A stretch of 64,000 bases of DNA. Origin: a bacterium (GTDB lineage: Bacteria; JAJVIF01). The notes under the pieces were generated by a model. The model was not told the DNA's origin. It did not search any database and saw only the letters and a program-made list of their open reading frames with translations. Both the position numbers and the translations under genes were made by a program. The DNA is taken from NCBI GenBank assembly GCA_022072165.1, contig JAJVIF010000001.1, positions 186,001-250,000 on the forward strand. The letters are read 5' to 3'. Below are positions 16,480 to 25,456 of this stretch, in pieces (positions within the stretch are counted from its first letter, which is position 1; each line of letters opens with the position of its first letter).

Positions 16480-16836
16480 TTAGGACACAGTTTTGAACTG
16501 ATTCAGAGCCATTTCATCTTCCAGTACCGTGAAAAATCGACAGAGGCGGGTCGTTTCCAGCAGCCGCTTCACAACAGGGCTCGGATCTGACAAGGCCAGC
16601 GCGCCACCGCTCTTCACCATCTTTTGATGAAGATCGATCAATTCTCCCAGTCCGGTGGAGTCCACTTCCCGAACTCCGGACAAATCCACGATGAGCCGTT
16701 CGCCGCTCTGAATCTCGAACTGGCGCACGATGTCGGCGCAATTCCAGGACTCAATAGCCCCTTTCACCCGGGCATGGCGGACCGGGCCTTCAACCGACAC
16801 TTCGATGGTGGTAGGGATGCCCCGGCGGATACTGAT
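16480..16836 (-). CDS. STAS-domain protein, anti-anti-sigma factor type
   Basis: A single STAS domain, as in SpoIIAA/RsbV-type anti-sigma factor antagonists, which bind a kinase/anti-sigma partner and are switched by phosphorylation of a Ser. The phosphorylation-site pattern VDSTGLGEL is present, preceded by LIVDLSGVRE; the C-terminal helix carries VKRLLETTRL. No anti-sigma kinase lies nearby. The start is odd: the only strong Shine-Dalgarno (AAGGAGG) lies six bases before an ATC codon at 16836-16834, giving about 118 residues; the first normal start is GTG at 16800 (106 residues) with no ribosome-binding site. Either choice keeps the whole domain. The downstream gene has the same SD-spacer layout with ATG. 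Confidence 0.85.
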   Translation of the reverse strand: MSIRRGIPTTIEVSVEGPVRHARVKGAIESWNCADIVRQFEIQSGERLIVDLSGVREVDSTGLGELIDLHQKMVKSGGALALSDPSPVVKRLLETTRLCRFFTVLEDEMALNQFKTVS

Positions 16837-16993
16837 CGCGGGCCTCCTTTTCTCTGTTGCCAGACAGCCACTGGATCGCTGTTAACGCTCCGACACAATA
16901 TCGGGACACAGATGCGATTCTGCGCTTAATCCGTCCAAAATTTGCACAGGAAAAGTCACATCCCTGACATCTCCCGGAGCACAGCCTCTTTGG

Positions 16994-16999
16994 TACGCT
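16994..16999 (+). promoter_or_regulatory. -10 element of a predicted leaderless mRNA
   Basis: TACGCT six bases before ATG 17006, with only TCCCCC between. Confidence 0.5.
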
Positions 17000-17005
17000 T
17001 CCCCC

Positions 17006-17665
17006 ATGAAGCTCTTCATCGACACCGCGCTCCTCCCGGAAATCGAGACCGCCAGCCATTGGGGGATCATCGATGGGGTGACCACCAATCCGACCCTCAT
17101 CAGCCAGACCGGACGGGACATCCGGGGCGTGATCGCCGACATCCGGGCACTCATCGATGGCGACATTTCCGCTGAGGTCATCAGCACCGATACCGCCGGT
17201 ATGGTCCGGGAAGCCCGGGAGATCGCGACCTGGGGCGACAACGTGGTGGTGAAAATCCCCCTCACGGAGCAGGGGATCGCGGCAGTGGCGCAGGTCAGCA
17301 AAGAAGGGATCCGGACCAACGTCACCCTCTGTTTTAGTACCAATCAGGCTCTCATGGCTGCGAAAGCCGGCGCGACGTATGTCAGTCCCTTCATTGGGCG
17401 TCTCGATGAAATCGGCATCGATGGGGTCGAACTCATCCAGCAAATCGTGCATGTCTACAGCACCTATGGCTTCGAGACACAGGTGCTGTCTGCGTCGATT
17501 CGGCATCCGCTGCATGTCCAGCAGGTGGCCCTCGCGGGCTCCCATGTCGCCACCTGCCCCTTTAAGGTGCTGCAGCAGATGTTCCACCATCCCCTCACCG
17601 ACAAGGGGCTCGCGACTTTCCTCGCCGATCACGCCAGGGCACAGCAGGCCACCGCTCCGGTCTAG
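17006..17665 (+). CDS. Transaldolase-like / fructose-6-phosphate aldolase
   Basis: A 219-residue single-domain TIM-barrel enzyme of the short transaldolase subfamily (TalC/FSA). The N-terminus MKLFIDTA, the loop VTTNPTLIS and the Schiff-base Lys83 in VVVKIPLT are diagnostic; the later segments RTNVTLCFS and YVSPFIGRLDE complete the barrel. It acts in the non-oxidative pentose phosphate pathway or as a fructose-6-phosphate aldolase; sequence alone does not separate the two. The predicted transcript is leaderless. Its last four bases overlap the 3' end of the convergent sugar-phosphate isomerase gene. Confidence 0.93.
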   Translation: MKLFIDTALLPEIETASHWGIIDGVTTNPTLISQTGRDIRGVIADIRALIDGDISAEVISTDTAGMVREAREIATWGDNVVVKIPLTEQGIAAVAQVSKEGIRTNVTLCFSTNQALMAAKAGATYVSPFIGRLDEIGIDGVELIQQIVHVYSTYGFETQVLSASIRHPLHVQQVALAGSHVATCPFKVLQQMFHHPLTDKGLATFLADHARAQQATAPV

Positions 17666-18720
17666 AACCCCAGTGTCTGCAGCTCCTGTTTGAAGCGATT
17701 CACATAGGGAATCGGCGACGGATCGATGCCGTAGCTCTCAGAGAGGGTCAGGCTGAGCCAGCTCCCCATGCTCAGTGTTAAAAGGACTTCCGCCAGCCGG
17801 GACTTTCCTTGAGGCTGCCAGGTCACATGCGCCATTCCGAGGGAATCGAGGATGCTCCGCATCACCTGATAGCGCGCCTGATTCGCTGCCAGATAGTGAC
17901 TGGACTCCAAAAAGACAAACGCGGTCAAATCTTTGAGGGCGGGGGGATGCAGCAGTCCTTCCAGCAGGTGATGATTGACCTCGGGCAGACTCTGCCAGGT
18001 CGCCTGGAGTTTCGCGTTCTCGTTGAGCTGATTCGCCAGGATGTGCGCGCTCCCTTCCAGATGCTCACTGCCGACTATCACCAGCCCTTTGCCCGCCAGG
18101 GTGGAGGTGAGGTGGGGGAGGGGCGACTCCTCACCCCCGGGATCCAGTCGCTGCAGCGATGACTCAAGTCCCTCTACCAACGCCATCGATGGCTCGCGTG
18201 CATCCGACAGGATGCCAGCGTTCCAGAGCAGACCCAGCAATCCGAACAGGGCGTAGCCCAGCGCCATACGGGGTTGGCCGCAGGGATTATGGGTCGGGAC
18301 AATCCGATACCAGGGAACACCCACGTTAGTGAGCACTTCTCCCAGAGGACCACCCGCGGTGAGGCCGAGGAGCATGGCCTGACGCTCCCGTGCGGTCCTG
18401 AGGGCTGCCAGGGTCTCGGCGGTTGAGCCGGAGTAGCTCGACAAAATGACGAGGCTCTCGCCGTTGACCCAGCCAGGGATCAGGTAATCCCGGCTGATGA
18501 CCAGCGGGACTGGCAGCGTGTCTTCATGCAGTCGTTGCACCACATGCGCCGCCAGCGCCGACCCACCCATGCCGCACAGGAGAATCTGCTTCGCCTTGCC
18601 GTAGGACTCCGGGATCGATACTGCAGCTGTTTCTTTCAGAGCCTGCAGGCACTGCGCGGCGAGAGCGCGGATGGAGTCCGCCATGTTGAAAGCATCGAGG
18701 GGGGGCTGGTAGCGACTCAT
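17662..18720 (-). CDS. Bifunctional phosphoglucose/phosphomannose isomerase
   Basis: A 352-residue SIS-domain isomerase of the PGI/PMI family known from archaea and some bacteria, interconverting glucose-6-phosphate or mannose-6-phosphate with fructose-6-phosphate. The N-terminal SIS domain has LLCGMGGSALAAHVV and ILSSYSGSTAETL; the C-terminal family motif appears as NENAK and PEVNHH. The ATG at 18720 is preceded by TACCCT six bases upstream, so a leaderless transcript is likely. It is convergent with the transaldolase-like gene, and both act on sugar phosphates. Confidence 0.92.
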   Translation of the reverse strand: MSRYQPPLDAFNMADSIRALAAQCLQALKETAAVSIPESYGKAKQILLCGMGGSALAAHVVQRLHEDTLPVPLVISRDYLIPGWVNGESLVILSSYSGSTAETLAALRTARERQAMLLGLTAGGPLGEVLTNVGVPWYRIVPTHNPCGQPRMALGYALFGLLGLLWNAGILSDAREPSMALVEGLESSLQRLDPGGEESPLPHLTSTLAGKGLVIVGSEHLEGSAHILANQLNENAKLQATWQSLPEVNHHLLEGLLHPPALKDLTAFVFLESSHYLAANQARYQVMRSILDSLGMAHVTWQPQGKSRLAEVLLTLSMGSWLSLTLSESYGIDPSPIPYVNRFKQELQTLGF

Positions 18721-18726
18721 GCCCGG

Positions 18727-18732
18727 AGGGTA
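18727..18732 (-). promoter_or_regulatory. -10 element of a predicted leaderless mRNA
   Basis: TACCCT on the minus strand, six bases (CCGGGC) before the ATG of the sugar-phosphate isomerase. Confidence 0.5.
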
Positions 18733-18918
18733 GCACTGGGGAAGTGGGGATTATGTCGCCCGCAGGTCCCTGAATCAGCCTGAATGCGACATTATCTGGG
18801 TGCAGCGGTATCCGGAGGCAACGCCCTTGGGCATAATCCCTCCGGCGTTCAACATTTCCAGGGGCCGCTGACTCTTACTGCCAGCGACACCACCGGTCCG
18901 GGAGCAGCAGACTACCGC

Positions 18919-19452
18919 ATGGAATTCGCCGATCTGGCCGTCCTGACCATCCTGGGAGCCTACTCCCTCATCGGCGTCGGCATCATTGCCGAGAAGTACC
19001 GCTATCTGGCGCAGGCTGGGGCGGATCTCAAGGCCCGTCTCGCAGGTGGCGCATCGGCGATCCCCCAGACCCCGGCCCTCGCGAAAGCCTTCGCTGAAGC
19101 GTCGGGTGAAAAGGCGGACCCCCGGACCATTGACCGGGAGCTGGCGCTGGTCTCCGACCGGGCCACGGCCGGCATGGTCTTCCTGGCCACCATCGGCAAC
19201 ACCGCTCCCTTTGTCGGACTCTTCGGGACAGTCCTTGGCATCATGCACGCCTTCGGCAAAATCGCATCCACTGGTGAAGCGGGATTTGAGACGGTCGCCG
19301 GACCACTCTCCTCGGCCCTCATCGCCACCGCTGCCGGCCTCGGTGTCGCCATCCCGGCGGTGATCTTCTACAACTACTTTGGCCGGCGCATTCAGAGCCT
19401 GCTGGTCGAAGCCCGGTATCTGATGGAACGGGAACTGGCGGAGAGGGCCTGA
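18919..19452 (+). CDS. exbB: ExbB/TolQ-type proton channel protein
   Basis: A 177-residue MotA/TolQ/ExbB family protein with three membrane helices: [18 protein letters not shown], a second beginning [18 protein letters not shown] (the highly conserved family motif) and a third with [18 protein letters not shown]. With ExbD it forms the proton-driven motor that energises TonB or Tol proteins. The ATG at 18919 is taken because the first helix starts directly after it; the frame is open upstream without clear signal. exbD begins five bases after the stop. Confidence 0.94.
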   Translation: MEFADLAVLTILGAYSLIGVGIIAEKYRYLAQAGADLKARLAGGASAIPQTPALAKAFAEASGEKADPRTIDRELALVSDRATAGMVFLATIGNTAPFVGLFGTVLGIMHAFGKIASTGEAGFETVAGPLSSALIATAAGLGVAIPAVIFYNYFGRRIQSLLVEARYLMERELAERA

Positions 19453-19457
19453 CACTT

Positions 19458-19964
19458 ATGGCGTTTGGCGGGGGCACCAGTTCCAATGATGGGCAACTCC
19501 CGATTGCGGAGATCAACATTACGCCGCTGACCGATGTCATGCTGGTGCTGCTGATCATCGCAATGGTGATCGCGCCGACCCTCGCCTTTAAAGGCGCGCC
19601 CATGAATCTTCCGCAGGTCGACAAGCCACAGCAGTTTGATGAAGCCGACAACCTCGTGCAAATCGCAGCCGATGGCAGCCTCTACTTCAATCAAGAGCCC
19701 ATCACGCTCGAAGCCCTCGGACCCGCCATGGATGAGCTGGTGACCGCCGCTGACCGGGATACTGTCACGCTCATCATCGCTGCGGACCCCTCGGTGGCCT
19801 ACCAGCAGGTGCTGAATCTCTGGAACTTCGCCACCGCGCATAAGGTGGAGCGCATTGTCCTCGCCGGGGATGTCGTGGATCAGCACGGACGCTCCCTCCT
19901 CACGCCCGCCGATACCCGTGCAGCTCCCGCAGAGACCCCCGCTACTGACGGTGACGGCGCATGA
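19458..19964 (+). CDS. exbD: ExbD/TolR-type biopolymer transport protein
   Basis: A 168-residue protein with a short cytoplasmic tail, one membrane helix beginning INITPLTDVMLVLLIIAMVI with the proton-carrying Asp, and a periplasmic ExbD domain with LVTAADRDTVTLIIAADPSV. The C-terminus is extended by about 25 Pro/Ala/Thr-rich residues. It works with the ExbB protein just upstream. Its stop overlaps the next start by four bases (ATGA), so the third gene of this operon is translationally coupled. Confidence 0.94.
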   Translation: MAFGGGTSSNDGQLPIAEINITPLTDVMLVLLIIAMVIAPTLAFKGAPMNLPQVDKPQQFDEADNLVQIAADGSLYFNQEPITLEALGPAMDELVTAADRDTVTLIIAADPSVAYQQVLNLWNFATAHKVERIVLAGDVVDQHGRSLLTPADTRAAPAETPATDGDGA

Positions 19965-21112
19965 CCTCGCCAGCACCGAAGGTTGCCATTCATCCCGGCA
20001 CCCCCTATGGACTGGCGTTGTTGCCCTACCTGGCGCTCTCGCTCTGTCTGCATGCGGCCATCGCCGGGGGATACGCCTTCGTCACCGGGAAAAGTCGGTC
20101 TGGCGACAGCGCGTTTGCCATCAAAACGTTCGGCCGTCCCGCCGCCGTTCCCCAGACCATCGCGGAGCAGCTGGAAGGGCTCGAAGCCATCGGCAATGAC
20201 CGGCCTCGCCGGTATCGCCTGAGCTACTACGACCGCATCGTGCTCCCCCAGCCGGAGCCCGTTGTAGATGTGACGGTGGTCCCACCTGAACTGACTCCGG
20301 CTCCGGAGATCCCGACTCCCAAGCCGACTCCCAGGTCGCCGCGTCCGAAGAACCCGACTGTGCCAACTCCCGCGCCGGCGGAAGGGACTGGGACCCCCAG
20401 TGGTGACCTCGCAGCCCTCCTGCGTCCGGAGACCAGTGTCGCCATCGGGGAACTCAAGGGCGTTGATGGGGAACTGCTCATGGTGCCGCGATTTGAGCTC
20501 CGGACGCTCCGGGATGATCTCGTCCGGCGGGAAACCGACTTCCTCCGGTATCCCGCGATTTTTATTGTGGGCGACATCTCGACAGAGGAAGGAATGAGCG
20601 ACATGTACACCTGGGCACATCTGTTCCACGACCTGCTGCACTTCCCGAATGTCGTGACGCCGCCGTATGTGCTGGTGGTCGGCGAAGCCGTGGCCAAACC
20701 CGATTTCCTCACGCCCGACCTGGCGGAAGATGCCATGCTGCGTCGATGGGACAAGCTGCAGCTCTTTGCGGGACCGGTCTGGGGTGATGCGGCCTTTGAT
20801 CGCAAGGGTGAGTTTCTCGACGGTCTCGACATCATGAAACTCGATGCGCCCCAGATTTATGTCATGGACCTCGATGGTTACATCCGCATCATGATCAAAG
20901 GGCGACTGGCTGACCTCTCCCGGGAGGAAATCCTCCAGATTGTGGAAACCATCAAAGACCAATGGGGAATGACCCCGGCGGAGCACACCGCGGCCCGTAT
21001 TGCCGTGCTGACCTGGCAATCCAATCTCAAAGCCGGACGTCTGGGGCCGCCAACCCGCACCAATCCCGAAGCCCAGCCACTCGCGATTCCCTCTGCACAG
21101 CCACCTTCCTAG
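19961..21112 (+). CDS. ExbBD-linked protein: TonB-like N-terminus, thioredoxin-like C-terminus
   Basis: A 383-residue protein in the place where tonB or tolA is expected. The N-terminus has one membrane helix (LLPYLALSLCLHAAIAGGYA), then a periplasmic segment and a TonB-like proline-rich linker (PTPKPTPRSPRPKNPTVPTP, about residues 115-145). The C-terminal half (about 175-345) is not a TonB domain; it looks thioredoxin-like, with a strand PAIFIVGD, a helix, a strand PYVLVVGE and later APQIYVMDLDGYIRIMIKG, which matches the cis-proline strand pair of AhpC/TSA-type folds. It contains no cysteine in that half, so it cannot be a thiol redox enzyme. The operon position implies it is driven by, or scaffolds, the ExbBD motor; the partner is unknown. 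Confidence 0.75.
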   Translation: MTSPAPKVAIHPGTPYGLALLPYLALSLCLHAAIAGGYAFVTGKSRSGDSAFAIKTFGRPAAVPQTIAEQLEGLEAIGNDRPRRYRLSYYDRIVLPQPEPVVDVTVVPPELTPAPEIPTPKPTPRSPRPKNPTVPTPAPAEGTGTPSGDLAALLRPETSVAIGELKGVDGELLMVPRFELRTLRDDLVRRETDFLRYPAIFIVGDISTEEGMSDMYTWAHLFHDLLHFPNVVTPPYVLVVGEAVAKPDFLTPDLAEDAMLRRWDKLQLFAGPVWGDAAFDRKGEFLDGLDIMKLDAPQIYVMDLDGYIRIMIKGRLADLSREEILQIVETIKDQWGMTPAEHTAARIAVLTWQSNLKAGRLGPPTRTNPEAQPLAIPSAQPPS

Positions 21113-21192
21113 CATCACATTGTTAGTTTCTCCGGGGAACGTGACTCCGGCCGTCCGGCGCGGGTAGGATGCCCGCTGGAGGCCGTCCTGCC

Positions 21193-21414
21193 ATGATCAA
21201 AAAGGGACTCAACAAGCATCCGGGGGGCAAGAAGAAGCCGGTCAACCTGGATCAGACCCAGATCAAGAAGTACATCCAGGCGGAGACCGGCGTGGTCATC
21301 TCGTCCCTGGATCGCGACTCCAAAACGGTCTTCATTGGCAAAACTACTGACCTGGCGAAAGTCGAAGCCACCTTGGGCAAAACAGTCGGGGGCTGGACCG
21401 TCAAACAGGGTTAG
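21193..21414 (+). CDS. Small basic hypothetical protein, 73 aa
   Basis: Starts MIKKGLNKHPGGKKKPV, a strongly basic N-terminal tail, followed by a compact segment with IKKYIQAETGVVISSLD and LAKVEATLGKTVGG. No cysteines or membrane segment; a nucleic-acid or phosphate-binding role is only a guess from charge. The ATG at 21193 follows GGAGG ten bases upstream and a TAGGAT -10-like hexamer at 21165. It sits between the ExbBD operon and thiolase, 42 bases before the latter, and may be co-transcribed with it. Confidence 0.7.
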   Translation: MIKKGLNKHPGGKKKPVNLDQTQIKKYIQAETGVVISSLDRDSKTVFIGKTTDLAKVEATLGKTVGGWTVKQG

Positions 21415-21456
21415 CATCAACGTCAGTACACCTCTCCTGACCGAAGGACCTCTCAC

Positions 21457-22644
21457 ATGACTCCCTCAGATCTCGTCCTGCTGGGCGGTGCCCGGACTCC
21501 CTTTGGAGCGTTCGGCAAGTCGCTCAAAGACATCAGCACCAACGACCTCGGGGCACTGGCGGCCAAAGCGGCCCTGGAACGGACCGGCGTGCGACCGGAC
21601 CAGCTTGACCATGTGGTGGTCGGGAATGTGATTCAGTCGCAAACCGATGCGATCTACTGCGCCCGTCACATCGCTCTCAAGGCTGGTGTGCCCATCGAGG
21701 TCCCGGCCCTGACGGTCAATCGGCTCTGTGGGAGCGGGATGCAGTCCATCGTGGAGGCCTGCTGGATGATCCGGGCCGGCGAGGCCACGACGGTCCTGGC
21801 TGGAGGCGCGGAGAACATGTCGCAGGTCCCCTACGCCCTGCGGGGAGCCCGTTGGGGGTACCGGCTTGGGAGCGGGGAGGTCGAGGATGTCCTGATGGCC
21901 GGATTGACAGATGGCCTCTGCGGCATCGCGATGTCCGGGACTGCCGAGAATCTGGCGAAAAAGTACGGCATCACCCGCGAGGAGCAGGATCAGTTCGCCT
22001 TTGAGTCGCAGATGAAGGCGAAGGATTTCATCGAGTCGGGGCGCTACAAAGACGAGATCGTGCCGGTCGAGCTGAAAGACAAGAAGGGGACCACCCTCTT
22101 CAGCATTGATGAGCACCCCCGTTTCGATACCACTCCAGAAACTCTGGCGAAACTGAAGCCCGCCTTTGGGGAGGGGACCGTCACCGCTGGCAACGCTTCG
22201 GGAATCAACGACGCTGGGTCTGCGGTCCTCGTGACGACTGCGGAGAAGGCGGCGGCTGAGGGCTGGTCGCCGATGGCGCGAATTGTCAGCTGGGGTCTCG
22301 CTGGTGTGCCCCCGGAGATCATGGGCATCGGTCCCGCCCCGGCGATGCGCCAGGCACTCCAGAAGGCGGGTCTGACCTTCGCGGATATGGATCTCATCGA
22401 GGTCAACGAGGCCTTTGCCGCCCAGTACCTGGCGGTCGAAAGGGAATGTGAGCTCGATCGCAGCAAGGTAAACGTCAACGGCGGTGCGATTGCCATCGGT
22501 CATCCGCTGGGAGCGAGCGGCAACAAGCTCACCCTCAACATGATGTTCGAACTCCAGCGACGAGGTGCGCGTTACGGTATCGCGTCGCTCTGCATCGGTG
22601 GCGGTCAGGGGATTGCGCTGCTCATCGAAAACCTCCGCGTCTAG
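21457..22644 (+). CDS. Acetyl-CoA acetyltransferase (thiolase)
   Basis: A 395-residue thiolase: condenses two acetyl-CoA or cleaves 3-oxoacyl-CoA. All catalytic residues are present: nucleophile Cys91 in NRLCGSGMQSI, His349 in AIGHPLGASG and Cys379 in SLCIGGGQG. GAAGGA lies ten bases before the ATG. It is followed by a strong terminator. Together with the two hydroxyacyl-CoA dehydrogenases and the acyl-CoA dehydrogenase of this window it supplies three of the four beta-oxidation steps; no enoyl-CoA hydratase is seen here. Biosynthetic versus degradative direction cannot be told. Confidence 0.96.
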   Translation: MTPSDLVLLGGARTPFGAFGKSLKDISTNDLGALAAKAALERTGVRPDQLDHVVVGNVIQSQTDAIYCARHIALKAGVPIEVPALTVNRLCGSGMQSIVEACWMIRAGEATTVLAGGAENMSQVPYALRGARWGYRLGSGEVEDVLMAGLTDGLCGIAMSGTAENLAKKYGITREEQDQFAFESQMKAKDFIESGRYKDEIVPVELKDKKGTTLFSIDEHPRFDTTPETLAKLKPAFGEGTVTAGNASGINDAGSAVLVTTAEKAAAEGWSPMARIVSWGLAGVPPEIMGIGPAPAMRQALQKAGLTFADMDLIEVNEAFAAQYLAVERECELDRSKVNVNGGAIAIGHPLGASGNKLTLNMMFELQRRGARYGIASLCIGGGQGIALLIENLRV

Positions 22645-22676
22645 CCAGGCAATTGCCATATCTTCGAGAATCCGGG

Positions 22677-22704
22677 GCAGAGGCCGATTGGTCTCTGCTT
22701 TTTT
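22677..22704 (+). terminator. Rho-independent terminator of the thiolase gene
   Basis: Nine-bp stem GCAGAGGCC/GGTCTCTGC with one G-U pair, GATT loop and six T residues. Confidence 0.93.
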
Positions 22705-22799
22705 ACATCTGTTACTGGCACTGACAGTCACAATCAGTTCTAAAATGTCCGCCACACCAGCACTTCGGCGATGTCGCCAGATTGTAGGAGCGTCGTGCT

Positions 22800-25388
22800 A
22801 TGCGCTACTTGGTAGCCCTGTTCGCACTGTTGCTCTTCCTCGGCTGCCAGGGGAGTGGCACAGCGCCGACTGCCCCACCGGACCTGGAAGGGCAGACGCC
22901 GGGACTCATCGGGGACCCCCTGGCTGATCCCTTTGATGAGATCTTCCGTGAAGGTGCGGGCCTCGTACAGGGCGACATCACGGTGCGGGGAACCACCGAG
23001 ACCAGCCCGGACTGGGACGATCATCCGTTCCCGGTCAGTCAGGCGGCCCGGAGTGGCGACCTGGCGGTCTTCCGGGTACGGGGACGGCTGACCAACAACG
23101 CCAACACAACCCTCTTCTGCAAGTTGTCGCAGGCCACCAAGAACTACCCGTCGTACTTCATCCCCGGCACCAACACCGACACCTACCGGGCCATCTATGT
23201 CGAGAACAATGAGCCGATGAATCTGACCTTCTACAACTCCTCCAACTGGAATACGGCTCAGAACAGCAAGGCGGCGATTTACAACTACTCATTCAAGACC
23301 TCAGCGGTCGAAAATGCCGATGAACCGAACGATGACGACAACGGCGCGACCATCACGGACCGGACCCTGGCGAAAAACATCCCCAAGGACTTCGTGGCGA
23401 CCCGGTCGGTCTACTACTTCAATGAGACCACCCGCGACATTGAGGAGTGGTATCGCACGGATGTCACCGCCGGAAATCGGTTCAGCTGGAAGTTTGCGAC
23501 CAGCCCGGGCCGCTACGGCAGCACCTGGAGCTACGAACTGAAGGTCTTTGATCCCAGTGGGGTGCAGATGGGAAGTGCCGTCCCGGTCAGTTCCACCTCC
23601 TCAGCAGCGACCATCACGCGGACCGCGACCACCACGGGGATCCACTACCTGCAGATTGTCGCGACTCCGCTGACCAAGTCTTACACGAACCTCTTCTATG
23701 CACTCTATACCATCACGCCCTGTCTGGCGCCGACGATCACCGGCGTCAGTACCATCGCAGAGTACGGGTACTGTCCCGGGGGAATCGCGTCTTTTCAGGG
23801 GAGCTACATCAACCCGGTCACGAGCTACAGCTGGAACTTCGGCGGGGGCGCCACGCCGAACACCAGTACGCAACAGAAGCCAGAAGTCGTGCTCGGCAGC
23901 CCGGGGACATATACCTACTCACTGACCGTGAGCAATGGATGTACATCGTCTGAAACTTTCCAGGGGCAATACTCGGTTGCCTGTACCGGGAATGTGGGCC
24001 GTATGGGTGGGGTTGGGGCATCCGTGATAACAACAGGCTTAAAGGGATTCGACGACGGAGGTGTACTGCAGGTGGGGTATTTCACAGGCACCGTCGATCT
24101 CGACCCGGGACCAGGGACCTCGAGTGCCTCAGCCACTGGTCAGGCGGGCTTTATGTCAGAGTACAACAACGATGGGTCGCTGTTCCTCACCCGGATCATT
24201 GGGGGGGGAGCAGGGACGGCTGTCTCTCCCAGAAGTGTCGACTTTCATCCGGTTGATGGCTATCGGGTGGCCGGAGCCTATACCGGACTGATCGACTTTG
24301 ACCCGGGCGCAGGCGTGACTCAGCGGAACTCCACTACAGATGGGGCAAACTTTGTTCTGGCGCTGGATACAAGTCGTAACTTTAAGTGGGTGGCGACTTT
24401 CGGGTCTGGGGTGTCTGGCATCCATCTCCGCTTCCATGAGAGTACTGGCAGTCTGTTTGTTGCCGGGAGCTACGGTGGCACGGTGGATATGGATCCCGGC
24501 CTGGGAGTCCTGACCAAAACTGCCTCCGGGATTTATGATGGGTACCTGATGACGTTGAGCCGGGATGGACTTCTCCAGTATCTGGGGATATTCAGCGGGA
24601 CCGGTTGGGATGCTGTCAGTGCCCTCGATGTCTGGAATGACACCCTGTACCTCACAGGTATCTTCAATGACACAGTCGACTTCGATCCCGGCCCGGGTGT
24701 CAGCACTTTGACATCGCTTGGAAGCATCGCCGGCTTTGTCGCCAGATTTGCCGTTCCCACCCCATCTCAGCCTTTTTTTGCTTCAGCCGGAGCACTGACA
24801 GGTGTTGCATCAAACGTTTCACCGACATCAGTGGCGTTCATCACAACAGGCGTTCATGCGGGGAAGCCGGTCTTTACGGGCGGGTTTGATGGCTCGCCAG
24901 ACTTTGATCCCGGGGTTGGGACAAAGGTGCTCAGCAGCAATGGTGGCTTGGACAGTTATGTGCTGGGGCTGACGCTAGTTGGCGGCTATTCCTGGGTTGC
25001 ACAATTCGGCGGAGAAAGCTACGACACAGCCTTCAAAGTGGCGATACATCCTGATGGTTCCAGCTTGCGCGTAGCCGGGACCTGGAGCTCTACGGTTGAC
25101 TTTGATCCCGGGCCGGCGGTCGACAACCGCGTCTCCTTCGGCAACGATGCATACCTGGTCTCCTTCACGACCGCCGGCGACTGGCTGTGGTCCAGCACCT
25201 GGCAGGACACCGGATCACTCCAGGCGACCCAGGTCGGCATCGACAATCTGGGGATCAGCCGGGTCTCGGGCACTTTCACCGGCACCGCTGATTTCGACCC
25301 CGGCGTGACTGTCTTCAACCTCACCCCGCTGGGAGAAACTGACAGCTACAACACAAAGATTCTCAGCAACGGCCTCTGGCAGCAGTAA
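22800..25388 (+). CDS. Large lipoprotein with a PKD domain and seven DPG repeats
   Basis: An 862-residue protein. The signal MRYLVALFALLLFLGC is a lipoprotein signal (Cys16). Residues about 30-310 form a beta-rich region with two segments resembling bacterial pre-peptidase C-terminal-type domains; residues about 312-397 are a PKD domain with the motif SYSWNFGGGATPNTS. From about 430 to 850 the protein contains seven repeats of about 65 residues, each opening with a strand, then D-x-DPG and ending before a Trp/Phe-rich strand, the size and number expected of a seven-bladed beta-propeller. It should be surface or periplasmic; its ligand is unknown. A TAGGAG site precedes the ATG. Confidence 0.88.
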   Translation: MRYLVALFALLLFLGCQGSGTAPTAPPDLEGQTPGLIGDPLADPFDEIFREGAGLVQGDITVRGTTETSPDWDDHPFPVSQAARSGDLAVFRVRGRLTNNANTTLFCKLSQATKNYPSYFIPGTNTDTYRAIYVENNEPMNLTFYNSSNWNTAQNSKAAIYNYSFKTSAVENADEPNDDDNGATITDRTLAKNIPKDFVATRSVYYFNETTRDIEEWYRTDVTAGNRFSWKFATSPGRYGSTWSYELKVFDPSGVQMGSAVPVSSTSSAATITRTATTTGIHYLQIVATPLTKSYTNLFYALYTITPCLAPTITGVSTIAEYGYCPGGIASFQGSYINPVTSYSWNFGGGATPNTSTQQKPEVVLGSPGTYTYSLTVSNGCTSSETFQGQYSVACTGNVGRMGGVGASVITTGLKGFDDGGVLQVGYFTGTVDLDPGPGTSSASATGQAGFMSEYNNDGSLFLTRIIGGGAGTAVSPRSVDFHPVDGYRVAGAYTGLIDFDPGAGVTQRNSTTDGANFVLALDTSRNFKWVATFGSGVSGIHLRFHESTGSLFVAGSYGGTVDMDPGLGVLTKTASGIYDGYLMTLSRDGLLQYLGIFSGTGWDAVSALDVWNDTLYLTGIFNDTVDFDPGPGVSTLTSLGSIAGFVARFAVPTPSQPFFASAGALTGVASNVSPTSVAFITTGVHAGKPVFTGGFDGSPDFDPGVGTKVLSSNGGLDSYVLGLTLVGGYSWVAQFGGESYDTAFKVAIHPDGSSLRVAGTWSSTVDFDPGPAVDNRVSFGNDAYLVSFTTAGDWLWSSTWQDTGSLQATQVGIDNLGISRVSGTFTGTADFDPGVTVFNLTPLGETDSYNTKILSNGLWQQ
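24093..25310 (+). repeat. Seven coding repeats marked by D-x-DPG
   Basis: Within the lipoprotein, the codons for DLDPG/DFDPG/DMDPG begin near 24093, 24291, 24484, 24677, 24900, 25097 and 25288, a spacing of about 190-225 bases. The fourth unit is the longest. The repeats have diverged, so this is an old internal duplication. Confidence 0.85.
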
Positions 25389-25406
25389 GCCACCAGCGAG
25401 CCTGTG

Positions 25407-25412
25407 TACAAT
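25407..25412 (+). promoter_or_regulatory. Candidate -10 element
   Basis: TGTGTACAATCG context 45 bases before ATG 25457; the same TGTGTACAATCG string occurs upstream of leuC. No clear -35. Confidence 0.45.
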
Positions 25413-25456
25413 CGACCCCCGCACGCACCTGCCTGCTCTGGAGGAGAGACCACGCC

